Source of the DNA: an uncultured Alphaproteobacteria bacterium
GTDB taxonomy: Bacteria; Pseudomonadota; Alphaproteobacteria; RF32; CAG-239
Length of the DNA: 49,209 bases
Assembly (NCBI GenBank): GCA_944391435.1
Contig: CALXTP010000009.1
Coordinates: forward strand, 1 to 49,209
Direction: 5' to 3'
Shown: one piece after another, positions 1 through 8,108 of the stretch
How the letters are laid out: each line of letters opens with the position of its first letter
Numbering within the stretch: position 1 is the stretch's first letter
Position numbers and translations under genes: made by a program
Notes under the pieces: model-generated
Told to the model about the DNA's origin: nothing
What the model saw: the letters and a program-made list of their open reading frames with translations, nothing else
The model's database searches: none

Positions 1-1728
1 AAACTGCAATGTACCGTCTTCGGTCATATCCATAATATGATTATAACCGATAAGCCAATTTCTTTCCGCCTTAATACGATTTTCGGTTTCTATATCATCA
101 GCAACCGTGCCGTCCATCAGGAAATCCGTGTCATCATAATCTAAATTGCTCTCTTCTGCTACGGCTTCATAACCTCTATCGGGCAATGTCGTCTGATCAT
201 AATCTGCCGTCGGGCTTTCCGGCTCGGTATCCGCGGCTACCGTATCCAAAACGCAGGCATAGAGAGTTTCGCCGCCACTGGTTGTACAACTGCTCTGGTT
301 TCCTTCCGTATCATCTTTCTTATACCCCTGCGGACAGTCGGTATAATAGCCGTCACACTCACCGGTAGAGGTGCCTAAGATAGTATCGGTTGTATCTTCC
401 TGATATTCGGCTATAACCGTATGGGATAAACCGCCGCGGCTGTCATGTTCGTTTGCGACGGCAGGAATTTGCCCGCCATACCAGATTTGCGAGCCCTGAC
501 CGCTGCTGTATTTATCCAAAAAGCTGACAACACATTTGTCGCTCTGCGTCAAAACACCCAGCAGGCGCTCGTGAATTTCTTTTGCTTTCAGATATTTGCG
601 GTATTGCATTTTGTAATCGCCCAACTTGGCTTTCAAGTTGTGCAGGTTGATGGCTAACGAAATCTGTTCATCTACCGGCTGCAGCTGCCCCAAGATTGCC
701 GTATCATCCGTATTTAGCAGTTCCGCCTTATCCGAATTCATACCGGCACAGTCTTTGCTTGTACTTCCCGGAGCGCAAGCCGTGCTGCGTTTATAATCTC
801 CGCCCAGCATTGTTCCGTCAGCATAGGCGTATTCACGGCTATCATTATAAGCAAACCGATAACCGGAATCTATGTAATCAGCAGCAGAGCTCTCTTCTTC
901 CGGCTCAATCGGCTCAACCAGATTTATCTGCTGCGATGATACAAACTGCGCCTCCATCGCCGTTAAATCTTCAACAATGCGCATCAGGCGGTCGTAAACT
1001 GTGGTTACAATATAGGCATTCATCATTTCGCCGTATTGCCCCGGATTGGAACTGTCATCCGATCCTTGCAGCTCATCTTCGGTCAATTCCGGATTTACAT
1101 ATGCCATTTTCAAACCGAAGAAAACACAATTATCTCCCGTCTTCTCACCGTAAATCCCCTTTTGGCAGCGATCCAGACGATCTATCGTCTTTTCCACCAG
1201 CCCCAAGTAGTCTTCTGTTACACGGCCGGTCAAATAGGTTTCTATTATCATATCTTGTTGATATTCTTTTGCTTTTTTAGCATAGGCCGTTTTCATTGCC
1301 GTATAGTTGTCCGGATAGCTGCTCTTGGGAGGATATACGAGAAACAGCGTATTAAATGCATTGAAATACTCTTCTTCATCCAGACTGTCCGTGGTTATGC
1401 CCAATTTGGCACTGGCTTTTAACTTTCCTTTGCCGGGAGTTTTGTTTTTGTTCTTTTCATTTTTACGGCTAAACTTAGTTTCGGCAAATTTTTTCGCCTT
1501 TTTAAGCACTTCCAGTTTTTGCGTATTCCACTCAGACTTAATTGTCTGCGCTTCACGGTATGCCGCTTTCACGTTAGAAATGACTTTGTTGGCGTTGCCG
1601 GGAATGTCTACTTCTATATCCCACGGCATCGGCGGTATAAGAAAAAATGCTTCTGCTTTTGTGGCGGCTGCGCCTAAGATAACGGCACTTAAGAGCAGAC
1701 ATTGCAGCAATCTTATTTTTCTAACCAT
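1..1728 (-). CDS. Exported VirB5/TrbJ-like helical protein (partial at left edge)
   Basis: The reading frame is open from an ATG at 1728 to base 1, giving 576 residues with the C-terminus missing. A strong GGGAGGG ribosome site precedes the ATG, and the gene overlaps the end of the upstream gene by 16 bases. The first ~26 residues are a signal peptide ending in an Ala-x-Ala site, and the mature protein starts FFLIPPMPWDIEV, like the starts of its upstream neighbours. A Lys-rich helical stretch follows (about 45-95), then a region with many cysteines (about 300-520; pairs such as CAPGSTSKDC and CDGYYTDC), which suggests periplasmic disulfides. It is the last visible gene of the VirB-like operon. 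The VirB5-like role is inferred from position, signal peptide and helical character. The family is not confidently recognised. Confidence 0.7.
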   Translation of the reverse strand, partial: MVRKIRLLQCLLLSAVILGAAATKAEAFFLIPPMPWDIEVDIPGNANKVISNVKAAYREAQTIKSEWNTQKLEVLKKAKKFAETKFSRKNEKNKNKTPGKGKLKASAKLGITTDSLDEEEYFNAFNTLFLVYPPKSSYPDNYTAMKTAYAKKAKEYQQDMIIETYLTGRVTEDYLGLVEKTIDRLDRCQKGIYGEKTGDNCVFFGLKMAYVNPELTEDELQGSDDSSNPGQYGEMMNAYIVTTVYDRLMRIVEDLTAMEAQFVSSQQINLVEPIEPEEESSAADYIDSGYRFAYNDSREYAYADGTMLGGDYKRSTACAPGSTSKDCAGMNSDKAELLNTDDTAILGQLQPVDEQISLAINLHNLKAKLGDYKMQYRKYLKAKEIHERLLGVLTQSDKCVVSFLDKYSSGQGSQIWYGGQIPAVANEHDSRGGLSHTVIAEYQEDTTDTILGTSTGECDGYYTDCPQGYKKDDTEGNQSSCTTSGGETLYACVLDTVAADTEPESPTADYDQTTLPDRGYEAVAEESNLDYDDTDFLMDGTVADDIETENRIKAERNWLIGYNHIMDMTEDGTLQF

Positions 1729-3068
1729 TGGTATCCCTCCCAGTTTTCTTCCTTGTAGTCCTTTTCTTCCGCGGCAGCAACGGCTTCGTTGGAAGCTTCG
1801 GCTTCGTTGACTATCTCATCCACATATTCTTTGGTGAGAATGTATTTTTCCAAATTAAATTCATTATACGTTCCATCAGGCGTCTTTACCCCTTCAGCAT
1901 TTAACAGAGCCCGCGCAGCCATGTATTGAAGGCGTGCACTTTGCAATTTTGCGTACATTAACAAGGCACGCATATTTTCTATTCTGGTGGCTGAATACGA
2001 CGAAATAGCTTCCAACTCGTTAGCTGATTTCGGCGTGTTTGCAAATAACTCATCCGCCATATATGTCCGGACGGGAACTTCCCGCCGCAGGCTGGCTGTT
2101 ACCTGCAACATGTGTGCCGCAGCATTGACCAATAAATATTTGCGATCACGTGCTACCGCGTCAATCTTTGTCTGGTGCTCAAGCCGTCCCTGATCGACGT
2201 CGGAAACTCCTAATTCTTCGGGATCATAGAAGTAGCGGCCGATAAAATCGGTGTAGTCTTGCTCTGTCGGGCTGAACCTGTCCACGATATCGTCTTGATT
2301 TTTCATACTCCATTCCAGCTCTTCATTGCCTTCCGTCTTGTCTACGAAGGACGATTCATCTTCTTCGTCTTCTTTTTTCAATTCATCAATCCGATTTTGA
2401 TAGGTTACATATTGCGGATCTGCATTTGTTCCTACTTTAGCCTTTTCCGATTCAAGAATTGACAATTGTGCCAATAACTCGTCTTCAAGGGCAGCCAGTT
2501 CCTCGCATGCCGTTTCTAAAGCATCATATTCCATTTTAAGCGTTATGTATTCATCATAAGCTTTTTCGGACTCGCCCGGAACAAACTTTACCTCTTCATA
2601 TTTTTGTTCGGCACTTTCCATTTTGGATTTGACTTTGTTGCGTTCACTCTCTTTTTCTTTTCTGGTGGCCGTTGTATCGTCAATGCTTTTTTGGGTCATC
2701 TCTATTTTTTTGTCAAAGTATTCATTTCTGGCCGTAACATAAGTTTCTTTCTCTGCTTCCATTGCCTCCAGGTTCTTTTGTTTTGTTCCTTTGACGATTT
2801 CTTTTACATTCTTTTTTATCCAAGGGCTTGCATATTCGTTAAAGTAATCTTTGCCGATACCGAACAAAGCCTCTTTGTTTATACCTTGGGAACTTAATTG
2901 TTTGGCTTGTGAAACATGCTGCGATAATTTGGTGGAGGCATCGCTTACCTTGCCAACCCATTCACTGATTTTAGCAGCCAATGTTGCACCGTCAATAATC
3001 AATGCCTGTGCGGGTACTGCCGTACTCAACATCAGAAAACAAACCAAGCTAACCGTTACCTTTTTCAT
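1713..3068 (-). CDS. Exported coiled-coil protein, VirB5/TrbJ-like
   Basis: 451 residues. A cleavable signal peptide (about 1-22, ending AQA) precedes an amphipathic segment and then a long Glu/Lys-rich coiled coil (about 85-240). The C-terminal half has helical segments with Arg/Leu heptads around 330-400, such as RALLMYAKLQSARLQYMAARAL, which resemble the C-terminal helices of VirB5/TrbJ proteins. The ribosome site GAGGAG overlaps the stop of the upstream gene, so translation is probably coupled. It is one of five consecutive exported helical proteins after VirB4. In P-type type IV secretion, VirB5/TrbJ proteins are periplasmic or pilus-tip components. This protein is about twice the usual VirB5 length because of its coiled coil. 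The assignment rests on synteny and architecture rather than a diagnostic motif. Confidence 0.7.
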   Translation of the reverse strand: MKKVTVSLVCFLMLSTAVPAQALIIDGATLAAKISEWVGKVSDASTKLSQHVSQAKQLSSQGINKEALFGIGKDYFNEYASPWIKKNVKEIVKGTKQKNLEAMEAEKETYVTARNEYFDKKIEMTQKSIDDTTATRKEKESERNKVKSKMESAEQKYEEVKFVPGESEKAYDEYITLKMEYDALETACEELAALEDELLAQLSILESEKAKVGTNADPQYVTYQNRIDELKKEDEEDESSFVDKTEGNEELEWSMKNQDDIVDRFSPTEQDYTDFIGRYFYDPEELGVSDVDQGRLEHQTKIDAVARDRKYLLVNAAAHMLQVTASLRREVPVRTYMADELFANTPKSANELEAISSYSATRIENMRALLMYAKLQSARLQYMAARALLNAEGVKTPDGTYNEFNLEKYILTKEYVDEIVNEAEASNEAVAAAEEKDYKEENWEGYQWLEK

Positions 3069-3074
3069 CTCTTA

Positions 3075-3776
3075 TTACTCCTCTGTCCTGTTGGTTTGTT
3101 CCGTTAATTCGGCAGCAGAAACGCCGCTGTTCATATAGGAGCGCAGCTCCAAAATCCGATTTAAACGTTGCTGGGTGGCTATGTCCACAATGTTTTGAGC
3201 ATTCAGAATTTCATCCATGTTCTCATTGTTGAAATTGGATTGGTATAAAGAACCATCTTCCAACAATATGCTTTGACGCGTAGCAACTGCTTTGGCAAAC
3301 AAAAGCGCCGTATCGTCCGAAACGATTGCGTTAATATGGCGGCGATTTTCGTTTATCCTTTCAAAGTCATCCCCCTGCCCGCGCTTATAAATGTAAACAT
3401 CTTTTACCACCTCAACCAATGATGCGTCCGTTTTCTTTTTCAGATTTCCGGTTGAGAGTTCTTCTGCGCCAGGCATAACGCGAATCTCATCCATGGTTTG
3501 GATATAAAACATTTTTGAATCTTTTGCCCATGTTTCCAGAGCTTTCGTATCACAACTTTTCGGATTTTTGTAACAGCTTTTGGCCAAATCAAAACCCTGG
3601 CGAGCCCTTTTTTCTATATCCCTCAATTTTTTCTGGTATTCCTGGACTTTATTTTCTACATCCTTATACAACTCAAGCACAGATTGAACTTTTGCCATTA
3701 TGTCAAAGATGGCATAGGCCTCACGCGAATAAACGAACAAAGATAGTACCAAAATTATGAAAAGCTTCTTTTTCAT
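3075..3776 (-). CDS. VirB5/TrbJ-like periplasmic protein
   Basis: 233 residues, close to normal VirB5/TrbJ size. The signal peptide (1-22, ending AYA) is followed by IFDIMAKVQSVLELYKDVENK and a helix typical of the TrbJ/VirB5 N-terminus. Two cysteines about 60 residues in (CYKNPKSC) may form a disulfide. The C-terminus has a helical stretch with QQRLNRILELRSYMNSG. The ATG shares its A with the TAA stop of the upstream gene (TAATG), so the two are translationally coupled. Of the five exported proteins in this arm, this is the best candidate for a classical VirB5 by length. It probably contributes to the pilus or periplasmic part of the system. The family is assigned from architecture and context. 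Confidence 0.7.
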   Translation of the reverse strand: MKKKLFIILVLSLFVYSREAYAIFDIMAKVQSVLELYKDVENKVQEYQKKLRDIEKRARQGFDLAKSCYKNPKSCDTKALETWAKDSKMFYIQTMDEIRVMPGAEELSTGNLKKKTDASLVEVVKDVYIYKRGQGDDFERINENRRHINAIVSDDTALLFAKAVATRQSILLEDGSLYQSNFNNENMDEILNAQNIVDIATQQRLNRILELRSYMNSGVSAAELTEQTNRTEE

Positions 3777-5980
3777 TAGCCTTCCCCTCCCTCTGACTGG
3801 CCGAAGTATGTATAATCAAATGTCATTAAATCTTTTAATATTTCTGTTTGTTGATTTTGTGCATCAGCATCTATAAGGCTTAAAATCTGCATTGTCGTAT
3901 AGTAATTCATCTGGGCTCCGGCAGAGTAATCGTCACGTGCGGTCGTACTCTCCTTTATCCCGTCCTGCATACTGATAATGTTCCTGTCATAGTCGGCAGG
4001 CAAATCTTCCGGATCCATATAATCCAAGCTGGATTTGTAGGTATTGACCGCAGCTAAAAACAAATTAAAAAAAGCCGCATCGTTATATGCTTTCTTTTGT
4101 TTTAGCCGCCATTCTTCTTTTATCTGGTCGCCGACACCACCGCTGTCATCCGTACCCAAGCTCACTCCTTTGGCATATTTGTACAAGCAATCGGCTATGT
4201 TCTTTTCTTTTTCCTCAATTGATGTGGCGTTGCTTTTATTTTTTGCCGATACTGAAATATCTTTTGCGTCCAACTGGCATATTGATAAAACCACATTGGG
4301 AAAAATAACTTTACCTTCTACGTTTTTATCCCTCTCCTCACTTTCAAGGTCACTACTTTGCATTGTACCACGGTTTTCATTTGTTGCTTGTACAAATTCA
4401 GAATCCCTGCCGTCCAGATATAAATTTGTATCTTCGCTTAAATCCCTTATCATGTCTTTGGCTCGGCTCAGAGCATCAACCCGACGAATGTCACTCCATA
4501 TTTTCGGCGCTTCAATATCCGTCATACTCATCAGTGAAAAAGCGCTGCGCGTATTGTCTACGTCTTTTAAAGTTTTGCGCAATACATATAAAGTCCCTTT
4601 GTTACTATCGTTATCCGGCTCCAAGGCACTCCATGTTGCGGCAGTCTGCTTGGCCTTGCTTACATTAACAATGTTAGCCACGCTGTAATCTTCCAAAATG
4701 TGTTTATATATACCATTTTGTTTGTACGGCTTATATAAATTTTCTTCATAAATATTCGGGTATAATTCTTGCTCTGCCTTTGCCTTGACGACACAAGCCC
4801 TGAATTTATCCGGACTATCTTCTATATCTTCAACCTCTAAACCGTCGCACCCCAACTCTGCCGGCAGCAAAAAACTATTATCCGACGACTCGGCGTAAAT
4901 CCCCGTTGACCATACCGGATAATGTTCCGACCGAAAGTTGAAAACATAATACTTGTTTACTTTTTTTTTGAGACTGGAAACTTTTTCACTCCCATCGGAA
5001 TAATCGCCTGTATCGCTTACGGCGTCCAGAATGTCTTCTTTAAGGGTATCCAGCTTATCCGCTACCTGTTGCGCAGCGGCAACCAATCCGTCTATCGTTC
5101 CCTGGTCAATGGAGGCATCCATTGAGGCAACGCTTTCTTTGAACTTCTCGCCGGCTGCCGTCAGACCTTCCCTTGTTATTTTTCCGCTGTAATAATCACT
5201 TATGGCCAAACTGTAATCATCAAAAGCCGCTGCTATTTTTTCGCTGTATTGCTCATTATAATTTTCTTTGGCATCAGCGATAATTCCTGCTGCATCTTCT
5301 TTTAATGACGTTATCTCGTTTTTAATTTCTTCGGCTTGCTGAGTTAATTCTTCTTTTGCTTCGTCTCCTAATTCCGGATAATTTTTTGTTTCCTCCATAA
5401 CCGCATCTATTTGGCTATTTGCCTGTTCAAGCGTATCATTTATCTCTTTTCCTGCTTCATCCAGCTGGCTATTGACTTCATCTTTTCTGGCTTCGGCTTC
5501 TTCTTTGGCCGTATCAACCGTTTCCTGTACGTCTTCTTCCGATGCGCCGGAATCTATCTGGCTTTCTACATTCTCTGCCAGGTTTTCCGAACTTTCCTTT
5601 TCTGCTTCTTGCGCACCGTTTATCATACTATCTATTTCGTCAACCCGGTCTTCCACGTTTGACATCGTATCTTTTGCATCGTTAAATGCCGTGGTTACGT
5701 TATCTTTTATGTTGGTAATGGTGTTCTTTAAGTCGGTAGCATATTTTTTTACGGAGGCTACCTGGTCGCCTACCATAGTAATGGTTTTATTTATTTGTTG
5801 CAGCTGGCTGGTGGCATTGCTCACCTGATTGATGCCCGATGCTATGGTTTGGGCAAAAGAAGTCACTTCCGACAAATCAATTACCGGCCAGATGAACGCA
5901 TGAGCCGAACGCCAAGTCAAAAGACTACCGCATATTACAGCATATGCCATAATTTTTACAGTTATGCTTTCCTTTTTCAT
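3776..5980 (-). CDS. Large exported coiled-coil protein with VirB5-like N-terminus
   Basis: 734 residues from the ATG at 5980, chosen because GGGAGG lies six bases upstream and a signal peptide (ending SAHA) follows directly; the frame is open further upstream to 6028. The mature start, FIWPVIDLSEV, then a helix with repeated Q-L-x-x-I spacing, resembles TrbJ/VirB5 N-termini and the next protein upstream. Residues ~70-300 are an acidic coiled coil rich in Glu, Asp, Ala and Asn. A globular middle (about 330-470) carries three Cys, and the C-terminus has more helices. It is three times the length of ordinary VirB5. It may form a periplasmic filament or tether, which is inference. It is co-directional and tightly packed with VirB3/VirB4. 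Confidence 0.72.
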   Translation of the reverse strand: MKKESITVKIMAYAVICGSLLTWRSAHAFIWPVIDLSEVTSFAQTIASGINQVSNATSQLQQINKTITMVGDQVASVKKYATDLKNTITNIKDNVTTAFNDAKDTMSNVEDRVDEIDSMINGAQEAEKESSENLAENVESQIDSGASEEDVQETVDTAKEEAEARKDEVNSQLDEAGKEINDTLEQANSQIDAVMEETKNYPELGDEAKEELTQQAEEIKNEITSLKEDAAGIIADAKENYNEQYSEKIAAAFDDYSLAISDYYSGKITREGLTAAGEKFKESVASMDASIDQGTIDGLVAAAQQVADKLDTLKEDILDAVSDTGDYSDGSEKVSSLKKKVNKYYVFNFRSEHYPVWSTGIYAESSDNSFLLPAELGCDGLEVEDIEDSPDKFRACVVKAKAEQELYPNIYEENLYKPYKQNGIYKHILEDYSVANIVNVSKAKQTAATWSALEPDNDSNKGTLYVLRKTLKDVDNTRSAFSLMSMTDIEAPKIWSDIRRVDALSRAKDMIRDLSEDTNLYLDGRDSEFVQATNENRGTMQSSDLESEERDKNVEGKVIFPNVVLSICQLDAKDISVSAKNKSNATSIEEKEKNIADCLYKYAKGVSLGTDDSGGVGDQIKEEWRLKQKKAYNDAAFFNLFLAAVNTYKSSLDYMDPEDLPADYDRNIISMQDGIKESTTARDDYSAGAQMNYYTTMQILSLIDADAQNQQTEILKDLMTFDYTYFGQSEGGEG

Positions 5981-6045
5981 TTTGTGCCTCCCTTTGTCGT
6001 CTACGGCTTCATTTTTCATATAATTCACAACTTCTTGACATAATC

Positions 6046-8040
6046 TTAATTTTTATTGTTGATCTGTTTTTTTATATCTTCTGTCAATATTATCAACTCT
6101 TCTTTGACTTTTGCTTCCCGACGATTGATTTCGTCAAGAATCCCTTTATCCGGCATTACGTTAATTCCCGAAATTTCTTTTTTCAGCTGCTCTCCGGCTG
6201 CAAAAACCATTTCTTTGCTTGTATTGCCACGCAAAAATTCATTTACCAGCTTTTCATAATTACTTATCCCGTCGGCTACTTTGTCCTGATATTCAAGATT
6301 GTAATTATCCTTTACCGCTTCCATTACCGCAATGGCTCTGTCTGACACATCCTGCTGTTCTTTCTTTAATCCGGTCAGCCGTTCCTGTAATTTCTTTTTT
6401 TCTTCCGCAGATATGCTGTCTATCCCAGCCAACGCCTTTTCCAAACGGGCAAATACGCTCAGGCTTTTTTGCGCCGTCTGGTTTAATGTGCTGATTGAAG
6501 CATCAAAACTGTCATTAACACGTTCAGCAACCTTGCGGCTTTCGTCTTTTACCGTGTCAAAACCCAGTTTCATTTCTTCCGCGGCTTCTTTTGCCGAGTA
6601 TTCCGAAACTTCCTCTTCTTCTTCCTCCTCTTCTACGGGAACATTATCGGATTCAGACGCAGCTTCTCCTTTCTCTTTTTGTTCTTTCTTTTCTCGGTAT
6701 TCATCGTATTTATCTTTGGCTTTATTATAGGCTTTTTCCGCATCTTCAGCCTTACCGCTCAAATTTTCCTGTTTTTGATTAATATTATCCAGAGCGTTTC
6801 CAAATCCGCCCGTATCTATTATCCCCGTTTCATTGATTTTATCAAGCGCATTACCAATACCTTCGGTCGCATTGCTCAAGTCATCAGATCCCTGTTTTAT
6901 CTTATCAATCAAGTTTCCTGAATTTTCACCGGTATATTTGTCTTTAAGCGCATCCACCAGACCTTCATCTTTTGCCTTGTCTACTTCGCTTTTTAGGTCA
7001 TCTAAACCGTCTTTTGAAGTATTGGCTAAATCGGTTATACTTTCCTGTTTATTATTAACCGAGTTAATCGTATCTTGAATGCCGTCCGTATTTACCAGTC
7101 CGGTTTTATCAACTTTACCAAGGGCATCACTGGCATTTCCGGCCGCATTGCTCAAATCATCAGAAGCCTGGTTTATCTTATCCATCCAATTTCCAGAATC
7201 TTCGCCGGTATATTTTTCTTTTAATTCATCCAATATATTATCTTCTTTTGCCTTGTCTACTTCACCTTTCAAATCCTCATATCCGCTCTTTGACGTATCG
7301 GCCATGTCTACTATATTTTCCTGCTTATTGTTAACTGAATTGATAGTATCCCTTATATCGCCGGTATCTATCAGTCCGGTCTTATCAACTTGATCAAGCG
7401 CCTTATTTGCATCTTCCGTCAAATCCGAAACCTGTTCGGATTTATCTTTAACCTTATCCCAGAAATTTTTCTTTGATTCAGTGTCTTCTGTTTCTGCTAC
7501 CGTATCTTTGATATCCGGATTGTTTGCTTTATCCTGCGCATCATTCAGGAAATTCTGTGCATCATGCGCTGCCGATTGCGCAGAATCTATACTGGAAGTT
7601 ACTTTGTCACTCAGGCCGGAGGTTTGCCCCAAAATATCGTTGGTTTGACTGGTTAAACTGCCGGCAAATCCGCTCTGCATTTCATTAGCCTGATTTAGTG
7701 TGTCTGTTATATTGCCAAAATCCGCATCTACACCGGGGATGACATTTACCGTATCTTGTATATCATTGACAATTCCTGTCATATCTTGGATATTTTTGCG
7801 CAAATCCTGGCTGAACTGGTTTATGGTGTCAATGCTCTCACCTATTGCCCTGATAGCATCTTCCAGCTGTTTCAACTGCTCTTTTGCCTGAGACAGGCTG
7901 TCTAATGTTGTTGTAACGTTGGATACTATCGGAATTATCTCGCCAAAGTCCAATACCGGCCAAAAAGCATGTGCCTGCTTAACCGGCAAAAGCGATGCGC
8001 AACAACATAAAATTGCAATCGGCCGCTTATATTCACACAT
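6046..8040 (-). CDS. Exported coiled-coil protein with 92-residue internal repeats
   Basis: 664 residues from the ATG at 8040, chosen because a GGGAGGG ribosome site sits just upstream and the signal peptide (ending KQAHA) follows; the frame stays open to 8103. The mature N-terminus FWPVLDFGEI, then a QLxxLEDAI-type helix, is VirB5/TrbJ-like and matches the downstream neighbour. Residues 214-397 are two tandem copies of a 92-residue unit (sharing DKTGL, DTINSVNNKQE, EVDKAK and KYTGE), followed by a decayed partial third copy to about 448. Next come an acidic EEEEEE run near 480 and a coiled-coil tail. It lies six codons or so after VirB4 in the same operon. A periplasmic stalk or spacer role is inferred from the repeats. 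Confidence 0.75.
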   Translation of the reverse strand: MCEYKRPIAILCCCASLLPVKQAHAFWPVLDFGEIIPIVSNVTTTLDSLSQAKEQLKQLEDAIRAIGESIDTINQFSQDLRKNIQDMTGIVNDIQDTVNVIPGVDADFGNITDTLNQANEMQSGFAGSLTSQTNDILGQTSGLSDKVTSSIDSAQSAAHDAQNFLNDAQDKANNPDIKDTVAETEDTESKKNFWDKVKDKSEQVSDLTEDANKALDQVDKTGLIDTGDIRDTINSVNNKQENIVDMADTSKSGYEDLKGEVDKAKEDNILDELKEKYTGEDSGNWMDKINQASDDLSNAAGNASDALGKVDKTGLVNTDGIQDTINSVNNKQESITDLANTSKDGLDDLKSEVDKAKDEGLVDALKDKYTGENSGNLIDKIKQGSDDLSNATEGIGNALDKINETGIIDTGGFGNALDNINQKQENLSGKAEDAEKAYNKAKDKYDEYREKKEQKEKGEAASESDNVPVEEEEEEEEVSEYSAKEAAEEMKLGFDTVKDESRKVAERVNDSFDASISTLNQTAQKSLSVFARLEKALAGIDSISAEEKKKLQERLTGLKKEQQDVSDRAIAVMEAVKDNYNLEYQDKVADGISNYEKLVNEFLRGNTSKEMVFAAGEQLKKEISGINVMPDKGILDEINRREAKVKEELIILTEDIKKQINNKN
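6694..7401 (-). repeat. Tandem coding repeat of 276 bp
   Basis: Two full copies (7401-7126 and 7125-6850) encode 92 residues each with the same spacing. A diverged partial third copy runs to about 6694. The unit keeps DKTGL, DTINSVNNKQE, EVDKAK, KYTGE and DDLSNA. Exact length conservation points to recent tandem duplication. Confidence 0.85.
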
Positions 8041-8108
8041 AATATCCCTCCCAGTCAAATAATATTTGGTTGGTATTTTATCACATTTTCCTTTTTTTGT
8101 CAATAAAA

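Noticed and set aside
4044..4688. 214-codon plus-strand open frame inside a VirB5-like gene
   Set aside because: It mirrors a gene with clear signal peptide and ribosome site. Ser/Leu-rich composition is what antisense of Glu/Lys coiled coil gives.
6694..7401. Possible CRISPR array
   Set aside because: The repeats are 276-base coding units in one frame without spacers, so they are protein repeats.
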